Notes under the pieces: model-generated
What the model saw: only the letters and a program-made list of their open reading frames with translations
Databases searched by the model: none
What the model was told of the DNA's origin: nothing
Shown here: positions 1 through 9,166 of the stretch, in pieces
How positions within the stretch are numbered: the stretch's first letter is position 1
How the letters are laid out: each line of letters begins with the position of its first letter
Source of the DNA: Closterium sp. NIES-65
Lineage: Eukaryota; Streptophyta; Zygnematophyceae; Desmidiales; Closteriaceae
Length of the DNA stretch: 64,000 nt
Assembly (NCBI GenBank): GCA_948144175.1
Contig: CANXME010002520.1
Span: 62,001-126,000, forward strand
Direction of reading: 5' to 3'
Program-made: the position numbers and the translations under genes

Positions 1-224
1 TTCGTTATTCTTGCTACTACAGGTAAAATGCACAGTGCGGCTTCTCACTTTACTATTCGTAAAACATGTCAAGATCATAATCATTGTGGCTTTCTAATTT
101 GGCATAATAAGCAATTAGAGTGGTTAAGGTTCCTTTTTAATAAATATATAGAGTACGTGTGTGTGTATATGTAAATTTACAGTCATACGCCTTACTTCTG
201 GGACTAGTGGGCCTAGGTGGTCAC

Positions 225-317
225 CATGAATGGGGAACATGTTATTTGAATGTGTTGTTGGCTGTGATTTGCATGGAACAAAGCGAGTGTTACAGCATAT
301 CAAAGTATTGTGGCAAA
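225..317. repeat. Left copy of a 93-bp direct repeat flanking the LINE
   Basis: This 93-bp stretch recurs at 9074-9166, offset by 8849 bp, with one mismatch seen by eye (TGTGT here, TCTGT there). Sequence outside the 93 bp does not match on either side. The simplest reading is a long target-site duplication made by the non-LTR element between the copies. A shared fragment of another repeat family is the alternative. Bases 1-224 hold nothing I recognise. Confidence 0.75.
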
Positions 318-435
318 CCCAAAGAAGTGTGAACGTGAGAGCTGAACACGTCCCTAATGAAAGAAGGTAGCTGTTGCCGTCAAATGCGCTGGCTGGACGG
401 AGAGGTGAAGTCAACACAACCAAAACGACTAGCTG

Positions 436-575
436 TTAGGCAGCAGCGCGATTCCCGCTAGGCAGCAGCGCGATTCCCGCTAGGCAGCAGCGCGATTCCC
501 GCTACCTAGGCAGCAGCGCGATTCCCGCTAGGCAGCAGCCTGACTCCCGCTAGGCAGCAGCTCTTTCATCGCTAG
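436..575 (+). repeat. 22-bp tandem repeats, LINE 5' region
   Basis: About six units of consensus TAGGCAGCAGCGCGATTCCC plus GC, the last two degenerate. This is the first of three successive short-period arrays upstream of the LINE reading frame. Confidence 0.85.
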
Positions 576-595
576 TAGCAGCGCGATCCCGCCAC

Positions 596-850
596 GTAGC
601 CCGCGACTCAGCCTCTTAGCCCGCAATTCAGCCGCCCAGGCCGCGATCTAGCCGCCTAGCCCGCGATTTAGCCGCCCAGCCCGCGATCTAGCCGCCCAGC
701 CCGCGATCTAGCCGCCTTCGCCTCGATCTAGCCGCCTAGCCCGCATCTTAGCCGCTTAGCCAGCGATTTAGCCGCCCCGCCCGTGACCTAGCTGCAAAGC
801 AGCGATCTTGCTGACCAACCGGTGATTTAGCCGCTTAGCCCGCGAACTGC
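596..850 (+). repeat. 20-bp tandem repeats, second array
   Basis: About twelve degenerate units close to TAGCCCGCGATCTAGCCGCC. Period and composition are related to the arrays on either side, suggesting one ancestral 20-bp unit that diverged in blocks. Confidence 0.8.
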
Positions 851-860
851 AGGTAGCAGC

Positions 861-1560
861 GCGCAGGTAGGCAGTGGAACCCGCGCTGTAACAGCGAAAT
901 CCGCATCGCAGCAGCGAAAATCGCGCCGTAGCAGCAAAATCCACGCCGTAGCAGCGAAATTCGCGCCGTGGCAGCGAAATCCCCGTTGTAGCAGCGACAT
1001 CCACACCTAGGCAGCAAAACCCGCGCTGTAGCAGCGACATCTGCGCCGTAGCAGCGAAATCTGCGCCGTATCAGCAAAATCCGCGCCGTAGCAGCGAAGC
1101 CCGCGCCGTAGCGTCGAAGTGCGCGCTGTAGCAGCAAAGTGCGCGCCGTAGCAGCGAATTGCGCGCCGTAGCGGCGAATTGCGCGCCGTAGCAGCGCAAT
1201 CCAGTGCCTCGGCAGTGAAACCCGCGCCGTAGCAGCGAAATCCGCGCCGTAGCAGCGAAGTGCGTGCCGTAGCAGCGAAGTGCGCGCCGTAGTAACGAAG
1301 TGCACGCCGTAGCAGCGAAGTGCGCGCCGTAGCAGCGAAGTGCACGCCGTAGCAGCGAAGTCCGGGCAAAGAGCAGCGAAGTCCGCCATGTAACAGTGAA
1401 ACCCGCGCCGTAGCAACGAAATCTGCGTCGCGGCGGAGGGATCAGCGCCCAGGCAGCTATACTCGCGCGTAGGAGCGCCATCGCAGCGAAGCTCGTGCCT
1501 AGGCAGCGACTACCGCGTGTAGGGAGGGCCACAAAGCGAGACCCGCGCCTAGGTACCAAC
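861..1560 (+). repeat. 20-bp tandem repeats, third array
   Basis: More than thirty units near GCAGCGAAATCCGCGCCGTA. The period is kept at 20 bp with few indels until about 1440, after which it decays. Long open frames here on the minus strand are by-products of the repeat, since a 60-bp superperiod avoids stops. It may act as a repeated promoter region as in some LINE 5' UTRs; that is inference. Confidence 0.85.
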
Positions 1561-1700
1561 ACCTGCAGGTAGGAGCGTCCATCGTATAGGGGAGTCTCCG
1601 TGCGCCAGCGACGCCCAACACCTTCGACTCACCCGGACTGCGAACCTTATATCGAGGGCGGGAGGCGCCCCTCCAGCGCTCCCCGCAAACAGCTTCCGCC

Positions 1701-4700
1701 ATGAACAACGATCTAGACCCCCCAGACCGGGGGAGGAAGATCATCGCGAGGATTGGCCACAAGAGACCCAGGGAGGCAGCACCGAGTATGCAATACCCAC
1801 AACTCTGTCGCCTCCACCACGAGGATGCACTCTGCCTTTTTGGCAAGCCCAGCAAGCGACAAAGGTATGGACCCCTCTCGACAGGGGGGGGGATAGAGGA
1901 GCCACCCAAAGACACTCTCGGCGGCTTCGTAGGCGGCAGCGACACCATCTCCAGCCGGGACCTGGACGTGACGGACGAGGGCGAGTGCGGTCATGGGGTG
2001 CATAGGCAAGGTACCGGTGATGACGCGGCGATGGCTGCATGGGAGGCACACCGCCGGCGACTGCAGGAGTCTCATGATAGGCAGCGGAGGGCCCTGGGAA
2101 ATCCTTTGGCACGCCCAGCCCTCACAGCTCCGCGCGGGCCTCGCCTGGCCCAAAGGCAGGAACAGAGACGGAGAGCTCGGGCGGAAGTGCAGCAATGGAG
2201 TCCAGCGGGGACCCAGCCCTCGAGGCAGGAGGGGGGGCAGCAGAACTGGCTGTTGGGGGAGGCCCAGAAGCCACAAGCAAGGGAGCAGCAAGTGCGGCCG
2301 GCGGGACGGCAGCAGGAGCTGCCGGCGAGAGGGGAGCAGCAGCTGCTGGCGAGAGGGGAGCAGGAGCTGCCGGCGAGAGGGGAGCAGGAGCTGCCGGCGA
2401 GAGGGCAGCAAGAGCCGCAGGCAAGAGGGCGGCAGGCGCGGTCGGCAGGCGAGCAGCAGGTACTGCCGAAGGGAGAGCAGCAGGAGCAGCCGGCGGGAGG
2501 GCAGCTGGAGCTGATGGCGGGGGGGGCAGCAGGAGCTGCAGGCAGGAGGGCAGCGGGAGGTGCCAGCGGGAGGGCAGCAGGAGGTGCCAGCGGGAGGGCA
2601 GCAGGAGGTGCCAGCGGGAGGGCAGCAGGAGGCGCCGGCGAGAGGGCAGCAAGAGGTGCCGGCGAGAGGGCAGCAGGAGGTGCCGGCGAGAGGGCAGCAG
2701 GAGCTGTCGGCTGGGGGGCAGCAAATGGTAGAAGCGGAGATGGCCGAGCTACAGCCAGAGGTGCAGCAGGACCACTCGGGGAACCGGGCCCGGCCACACG
2801 CAGGAGGGCAGCAGGAGCCGCCCGGGGGAGAGCAGCGTGAGCTGCCAAGGGAAGAGCAGCAGGAGCTGCCGGCAAGGGAGCAGCAAGCAAGGGAGCAGCA
2901 AGCAAGGGATCAGCAAGCGGTAGAAGTGGAGATGGCCGAGCTACAGCCAGAGTCACAGCAGGACCAATTGGGAAACCAGGCCTGGCCACAGGCAGGAGGG
3001 CAGCAGGGGCCGCCCGGGGGAGAGCAGCTTGAGCTACGAAGGGAAGAGCAGCAGAAGCCGCCGGGGGTGGGGCAGCTGCCGGCAAGGGAGCAGCAAGCGG
3101 TGGATGTGGAGATGGCCGAGCTACTGCCAGAGGTGCAGCAGGACCAATCAGGGAACCAGGTCCGGCTGCAGGCAGGAGGGCAGCAGGAGCTGCCGGGGGA
3201 GGAGCGGCAGGAGCTGCCAACAGGAGGGCAGCTGGGGCTGTCGGGGGGAGGGCAGCAGGAGCTGTCGGAGGGGGAGCGGCGGGAGCTGCCGGCGCGGGGG
3301 CAGCTGGAGGTCGCTAGTGCGGACTCTACAAGCCAAGCGAAGAGAACCCGGGCACGGGGCCGAGGCGGGCGACGACACACCCGTAAGACGCAAGGCCGAA
3401 CTGGAAGCGGAGCTGCCGCCCAGCAGGCGGAGGGGCAGCCCGGGGCGACCGAGACACCCCCGGGAGCTCCGCGGGTGGGGGGGCAGCCCTGGGTGCCCGG
3501 GGCGCCCCAAGGAGAGCAGCAGCCAGGGGGGCAGCCGGGGGTGCCCGGGGCACCCCAGGGAGTGCAGCAGGCAGGGGGGCAGCCGGGGGTGCCCGGGGCA
3601 CCCCAGGGAGTGCTGCAGGCAGGGGGGCAGCCGAGGGTGCCCGGAGCACCCCAGGGAGTGCAGCAGGCAGGGGGGCAGCCGGGGGTGCCCGGGGCACCCC
3701 AGGGAGTGCAGCAGGCAGGGGGGCAGCCGGGGGTGCCCGGGGCTCCCCAGGGAGTGCAGCAGGCAGGAGGGCAGCTGAGGGTGCCCGGGGCACCCCAGGG
3801 AGCGCAGCAGGCAGGAGGGCAGCCGAGGGTGCCCAGGGCACCCCAGGGAGTGCAGCAGGCAGGAGGGCAGCCGAGGTTGCCCGGGGCACCCCAGGGAGTG
3901 CAGCAGGCAGGAGGGCAGCAGGGGGTGCCCGGGGCACCCCATGGAGTGCAGCAGGCAGGAGGGCAGCCGAGGGTACCCGGAGCACCCCAGGGAGGGCAGC
4001 AGGCAGGGGGGCAGCCGAGGGTGCCCGGGGCACCCCAGGGAGTGCAGCAGGCAGGGGGGCAGCCGGGGGTGCCCGGGGCTCCCCAGAGAGTGCAGCAGGC
4101 AGGAGGGCAGCTGAGGGTGCCCGGGGCACCCCAGGGAGCGCAGCAGGCAGGAGGGCAGCCGAGGGTGCCCAGGGCACCCCAGGGAGTACAGCAGGCAGGA
4201 GGGCAGCCGAGGGTGCCCGGGGCACCCCAGGGAGTGCAGCAGGCAGGAGGGCAGCAGGGGGTGCCCGGGGCACCCCAGGGAGTGCAGCAGGCAGGAGGGC
4301 AGCCGAGGGTGCCCGGGGCACCCCAGGGAGTGCAGCAGGCAGGAGGGCAGCAGGGGGTGCCCGGGGCACCCCAGGGAGTGCAGCAGGCAGGAGGGCAGCC
4401 GAGGGTGCCCGGGGCACCCCAGGGAGTGCAGCAGGCAGGGGGGCAGCTGGGGGTGCCCGGGGCACCCCAGGGAGTGCAGCAGGCAGGAGGGCAGCCGAGG
4501 GTGCCCGGGGCACCCCAGGGAACGCAGCAGGCAGGAGGGCAGCCGGGGGTGCCCGGGGCACCCCAGGGAGTGCAGCAGGCAGGGGGGCAGCCGGGGGTGC
4601 CCGGGGCACCCCAGGGAGTGCAGCAGGCAGGGGGGCAGCCGGGGGTGCCCGGGGCACCCCAGGGAGTGCAGCAGGCAGGAGGGCAGCCGAGGGTGCCTGG

Positions 4701-5826
4701 GGCACCCCAGGGAGTGCAGCAGGCAGGAGGGCAGCCGAGGGTGCCCGGGGCACCCCAGGGTGTGCAGCAGGCAGGAGGGCAGCCGGGGGTGCCCAGGGCA
4801 CCCCAGGGAGTGCAGCAGGCAGGGGGGCAACCGGGGGTGCCCGGGGCACCCCAGGGGGTGCAGCAGGCAGGGGGGCAGCCGGGGGTGCCCGGAGCACCCC
4901 AGGGAGTGCAGCAGGCAGGAGGGCAGCCGAGGGTGCCCGGGGCACCCCAGGGAGTGCAGCGGGCAGGTGGGGAGCCAGGGGTGCCCGGAGCACCCCAGGG
5001 AGTGCAGCAGGCAGGAGGGCAGCCGGGGGTGCCCGGGGCATCCCAGGGAGTGCAGCAGGCAGGAGGGCAGCCGAGGGTGCCCGGGGCACCCCAGGGAGTG
5101 CAGCAGGCAGGAGGGCAGCTGAGGGTGCCCGGGGCACCCCAGGGAGTGCAGCAGGTAGGAGGGCAACCGAGGATGCCTGGAGCACCCCAGGGAGAGCAGC
5201 AGGCTGGGGGGCAGCCGGGGGTGACCGGAGCACCCCAGGGGGAGCAGCAGCTAGGGGGGCAGCCGGGGGTGACCCGAGCACCCCAGGGCGAGCAGCAGGC
5301 AGGGGAGCAGCCGGGGGTGACCGGAGCACCCCAGGGAGTGCAGCTGGCAGGAGGGCAGCCGATGGTGCCTGGGGAACCCCAGGGAGTGCAGCAGGCAGGA
5401 GGGCAGCCGAGGGTGCCCAGAGCACCCCAGGGAGAGCAGCAGGCAGGGGGGCAGCCGGGGGTGACCGGGGCACCCCAGGGAGCGCAGCAGCCAGGGGGGC
5501 AGCCGAGGGTGCCCTGGGCACCCCAAGGAGCGCAGCAAGCAGGGGGGAGATCGATGGACGACCAGGAGCAACAGTTGGAGGAGTGGTGTCGACTTCTGGA
5601 GCTTGATACCCCCATGGCGACTACGGAGGAGTCAGAGGCGGACGAAGAACCTCCCATGCCGCCTTCCCCATGCCCCCGCTTCCCGTGCGACACGTGTTTC
5701 CACACTTTCGCTACGCGGGGGGCCGCTGCGAACCACCTGAGGGTATGCCGAGCGGCTGAGGCGGAGAGGCGTGCACAGGCTCTCGGCTCGATTCCGTCTC
5801 TGGTGGAGACCGACACGCAGGAGTGA
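1701..5826 (+). pseudogene. LINE N-terminal region: repetitive Gln/Gly/Pro protein with C2HC zinc finger (frameshifted)
   Basis: The frame opens at ATG 1701 with a charged, non-repetitive start, then turns into variants of GGQQE(L/V)PA. At the eight-G run 2519-2526 the pattern leaves this frame and continues one frame over. Seven G would keep it in register, so one G has been inserted or mis-sequenced. From 3480 to 5550 the protein is about 43 copies of a 16-residue unit. It ends with an acidic stretch and a C2HC finger (FPCDTC, then H and C in HLRVC) at about 5688-5750. This finger sits just before the RT as in R2-type proteins. TGA at 5824-5826 ends it, but the same frame runs on into the RT, so the ancestral product was probably one polyprotein. 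Confidence 0.7.
3480..5550 (+). repeat. 48-bp coding minisatellite, about 43 copies
   Basis: Head-to-tail 48-bp units encode 16-residue repeats of the type GGQPGVPGAPQGVQQA. Variation is mostly Q/P, G/R and V/A/E at fixed positions, and the period never breaks, so the frame is kept. Blocks of several units recur in the same variant order (for example near 3770-3960 and 4090-4270), pointing to multi-unit duplications. Long minus-strand and shifted-frame ORFs over this stretch are shadows. Confidence 0.95.
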
Positions 5827-8814
5827 TCGACGCCGGGGGAATTCGGGGACGAGGCGTGGGCTGGGGTTATGTCATGGGAATGGGAAACATTTTTCAGTGT
5901 GGAGGCGGTTAGAGGGAGGACAGTTCGCCGGATCCCACAGCGGGCCAGGTCGGGGGTCTTAGACGCGCTCTGTTGCATCCTTAAGCGCTTGAAGAGTCAG
6001 CCGGGAGATGAAGCCGCTACCCTCCTACTCTTGGCGTTTCCGCGCCTCATCCTAGCCATGCCTCCCAAGCCAGGCATAGGTCAGAAGGCGCTGATCACAG
6101 AGCGGTTGGGTGCTTTCTGGGAGGGGAGGTGGCGGGAGCTGTTCGACTTTGCCATGGCGGCAGCGCGGCCAGCAATTCGCCCACTTTCCTACACTCGCTC
6201 TGTCCATGACCCGGATGCCATCCGCCTGTCACGGTGCCGATCTCGGTGCAAAGTGGGGGAGTGGAGCCGAGGATTGGCCTGCCTTACAGCAGGGGAGTTG
6301 GCTCGACCGTCTGAGGTCATGGTGCAGTCGCTGCGAGAGAAGCACCCGGCTAGCGCAGGCGAGGTACCACAGTGGGTCCGCAATTTCACCATCGATACCG
6401 CTCAGCGGCCTTCACTCACGACCGACATCCTGGCCAGAGCTATCCATACAGCCGCTCGAGCCTCAGCAGCAGGGCCATCAGGGTGGGTCACAGAGCATCT
6501 GCGCGACACCTTCCTCACTGAACCTACCTGCCTCTCCCACCTGTTGGAAGTGTTCAACCAATGGGTGGCGGGACAGGTCCCCGAGCGGGCTCGGCCGTGG
6601 CTCGCCGCATCCAACCTAGTCGGGCTTTCCAAGCCTAACGGCGACGTCCGGCCGGTGGCGATCGGGGAGGTGCTTCCTCGTATCCTTGCTCGAGCTCTCT
6701 GCATCTCGCTCCGCCCTGCGATGGTTTCCTACTTCCTGCCGTGCAACCAGCTGGGAGCGGGCACCAGGGTCGGGGCGGAAATTCTCACTCATTCTTTCCG
6801 GTCAGCGCTGGCCACTCACCCCGACGGGTGTGCGCTACAGATAGACGTCGCAAACGCCTTCAATTCGTTTCACCGTCATGTGATGTTCGATGGGCTGCGG
6901 GAGTCGCCTTTCTCAGGGATGATCCCATTCTTGCGTGTCTTTTATGGGACACCTAGCGACCTGTACCTCCGAGCGGGCCCTTTCGTACAGAGCCTCGAGT
7001 CAGCACGGGGATCGAGGCAAGGGGACCCGCTCGGCCCTTTTCTTTTCGCGTTCACGCAGCAGCAGGTGATGGAGCCGGTTACTAGGGAGTTCAAGGACCT
7101 ACTTTTCCTCAGCTATGCAGACGATACCTATATTTTGGGGCCAGCGGCTAGGATTCTAGAGGCTTTTGGGGTGCTGCGGGAGCGGTTGGAGTGGGTAGGG
7201 CTGGAGGTGCAGGCGCACAAGTGCCGGTTTTGGGAGCGCGAGGGCAAGGAGGTGGAGCGGGCACTGCCATTGGGGATGCAGCAGGTGGATGAGGGTCTTA
7301 TTTTGGTGGGCGTGCCTATTGGAGAGGAGGTTTGGGAGGTGGTCCGGCTACGGGAGCGGCTTCGATAGTTGCAGGCGCCACTGCCATGGCTCCCCTTGCT
7401 CGACCACCCCCAGATGGCTTCACACCTCCTCGCCATTGCAGTTTCAGCGCGGCCGATGTACCTCGCCCGGACTATGCCGCCGCGTCCGGAGGTGGTTGAG
7501 GCTTTTAGGGATTGGGACAGCTGTTTAGAGGATTGCTTTGAGCAGCTTTTCCCACCTGGCACTTGGGAGCAGGACCCCGACCGGTCTAGGCGCGCACGCA
7601 TGCAGCTGCATCTCCCTGTGCGTCTCGGTGGGTTCGGGATCCGGGCGGCGGCCTCTTTGAGCCCACTGTCCTATGTTTGCGGGTGGGCGCAGGCCGCGCG
7701 GGACATTGCACAGTTAGGGGTGGCGGGTGAGGAGGCGATGTTTGCTGAGTACCTCACCACTTCGATAGGGGCAGAGTTTCTTGACCCGTGGTTTGTCAAG
7801 GCTCTCGAGCAGCTGCCAGCGACTATCCGCCACGAGATACCGGGCTTACCTCTGTGTGTAGCGGCCCCTCCTGTTCGGCTTTTCCAGGCGCGTCAACGGC
7901 AGTTAGCTGTAGAGGAGCTCCACCCACTGCGCCGCTTGGCTCGTGACGATGCTACCTTGGCCCGTTTCACATCCCTTCAGGGCCCGGGGGCAGGTGCATG
8001 GGTTTCGGCGGTTCCGGCTCACTCAGATCTCACATTCACTGCGGCTGAGTGGGGCATTGCTGCTGCTATACGGCTCGGCCTCCCAACTCAGCAGCTGCAG
8101 GTGGCGGGGAGGTGTGTTTGTCGCACAGCGTATGTTGACCCAGCAGACCCGCACCATGCCCTGAGATGCAGGCACCAGCATGGTCCTTCTCGGGTGCATG
8201 ATGAGGTGAAGTTTGCGGTGGCGAAGATCTCTAAGGCGTCGGGGGGGGTGGTGACATTGGAGGATAGTGTGGTGCTGCAAGGGAAGCGGGTTGATGTGGC
8301 GATGCGACGTCCAATGGCTGGAGAGGCTCACGCCCTAGAGATCAGCGTCGCGGACCCGCTATCGCTGTCTCCATCACTGCTGGGACAGTGCGGGCGTCAA
8401 ATAGGTGTGGCGGCAAGGGAATGGGAGCGTCGCAAAACGAGTGATTACGCGCCTCTGCTTGCACGCAACCGGGGCGTGCAGTTCACCCCTTTGATAGTTG
8501 AGACGTGGGGGTGTCTCGGCGGTCGTTTTCAGCGGTGGCTTCGTCAGCAGGGGGATGCGCACGTGGGGCTAGCTGTGTCGCGGGGGGCTTGTCGAGAGGA
8601 CGACTCTGTGTTTTCGGCTTATCTTTTAGGGTCACTGAAGGCGCTCATCGGGGTGGCGTTACAACGTGCGCAAGCCCGTGTCATCCTGCTTCAAGCGGCG
8701 TCTTCCATGGGGGGGATTAACGTAGATTTGGCGGATCGGGAGAGGGACGATGTCGATGTGGAAGGCAAGGCTCTCTGGGTGGAGGCCCCGTACATGGTCG
8801 ATACGTTGATGTGA
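5827..8814 (+). pseudogene. LINE reverse transcriptase and restriction-like endonuclease (internal stop)
   Basis: The frame continues that of the finger region, with ATG at 5869. RT signatures in order: IDVANAF (catalytic Asp of motif A, about 6840), SRQGDPLGPFLF (motif B, about 7010) and LSYADDTYI (motif C, about 7110). TAG at 7366-7368 interrupts the frame between LR and LQAPLPW; it lies in register and fits a CAG codon mutated once. After the thumb come Cys and His residues (CVCRTAYVDP, HHALRC; about 8112-8170), VHDEV, and KRVDVAMR followed by ALEISVADP (about 8285-8360). This resembles the CCHC plus PD-(D/E)xK layout of RLE-type LINEs. The product would nick the target and prime reverse transcription from it. 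The endonuclease call is weaker than the RT call. Confidence 0.75.
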
Positions 8815-9073
8815 TTGAGGGGGGGGGGGGGGGATGGGATGTCTTGATGGGGTGTCTTGACTGGGCGTTTTGATTGGGTAACTTGAGGGGGGGGTTTATG
8901 TGTGTTGCATTTGGGTTCTTTTTGGGAGTTTCATTTTCCTTCTCCCTTTCTTTCTCCATTCCCTTTCTTTTTCAGACACACTATGGCGAGACACATGGTG
9001 TGAATGATTTTTTGAGACAGCAGGCGGGGGTATGTAACCAGCAACCATATTAAGGATGAAGACGAGTAATGTA

Positions 9074-9166
9074 CATGAATGGGGAACATGTTATTTGAAT
9101 CTGTTGTTGGCTGTGATTTGCATGGAACAAAGCGAGTGTTACAGCATATCAAAGTATTGTGGCAAA
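9074..9166. repeat. Right copy of the 93-bp direct repeat
   Basis: Second copy of the repeat at 225-317. It follows directly on the presumed 3' untranslated region of the LINE, and no poly(A) tail separates them. Near identity of the copies implies a fairly recent insertion if they are a target-site duplication. Confidence 0.75.

Larger units (their letters stand above)
318..9073 (+). mobile_element. Non-LTR retrotransposon (LINE) with restriction-like endonuclease
   Basis: Seen: tandem-repeat 5' region (436-1560), a long repetitive reading frame ending in a C2HC finger, a reverse transcriptase with YADD box, and a C-terminal region with a Cys/His knuckle and a PD-(D/E)xK-like stretch. The order finger, RT, endonuclease is that of R2-like (RLE-type) non-LTR elements, which often insert at fixed sites and lack poly(A). 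The 3' part (8815-9073) holds a run of about 16 G followed by T-rich sequence. The ends are set only by the flanking 93-bp repeats. Coding capacity is broken by one frameshift and two in-frame stops, so this copy is probably inactive. Confidence 0.75.

Noticed and set aside
3480-5550. CRISPR-like repeat array
   Set aside because: Units are directly adjacent with no unique spacers, and the sequence is coding.
2910-5978. 1022-codon minus-strand ORF and other long ORFs over the 48-bp array
   Set aside because: They are open only because the 48-bp period is a multiple of three, so any stop-free frame of one unit stays open throughout. The plus frame links to the finger and RT.
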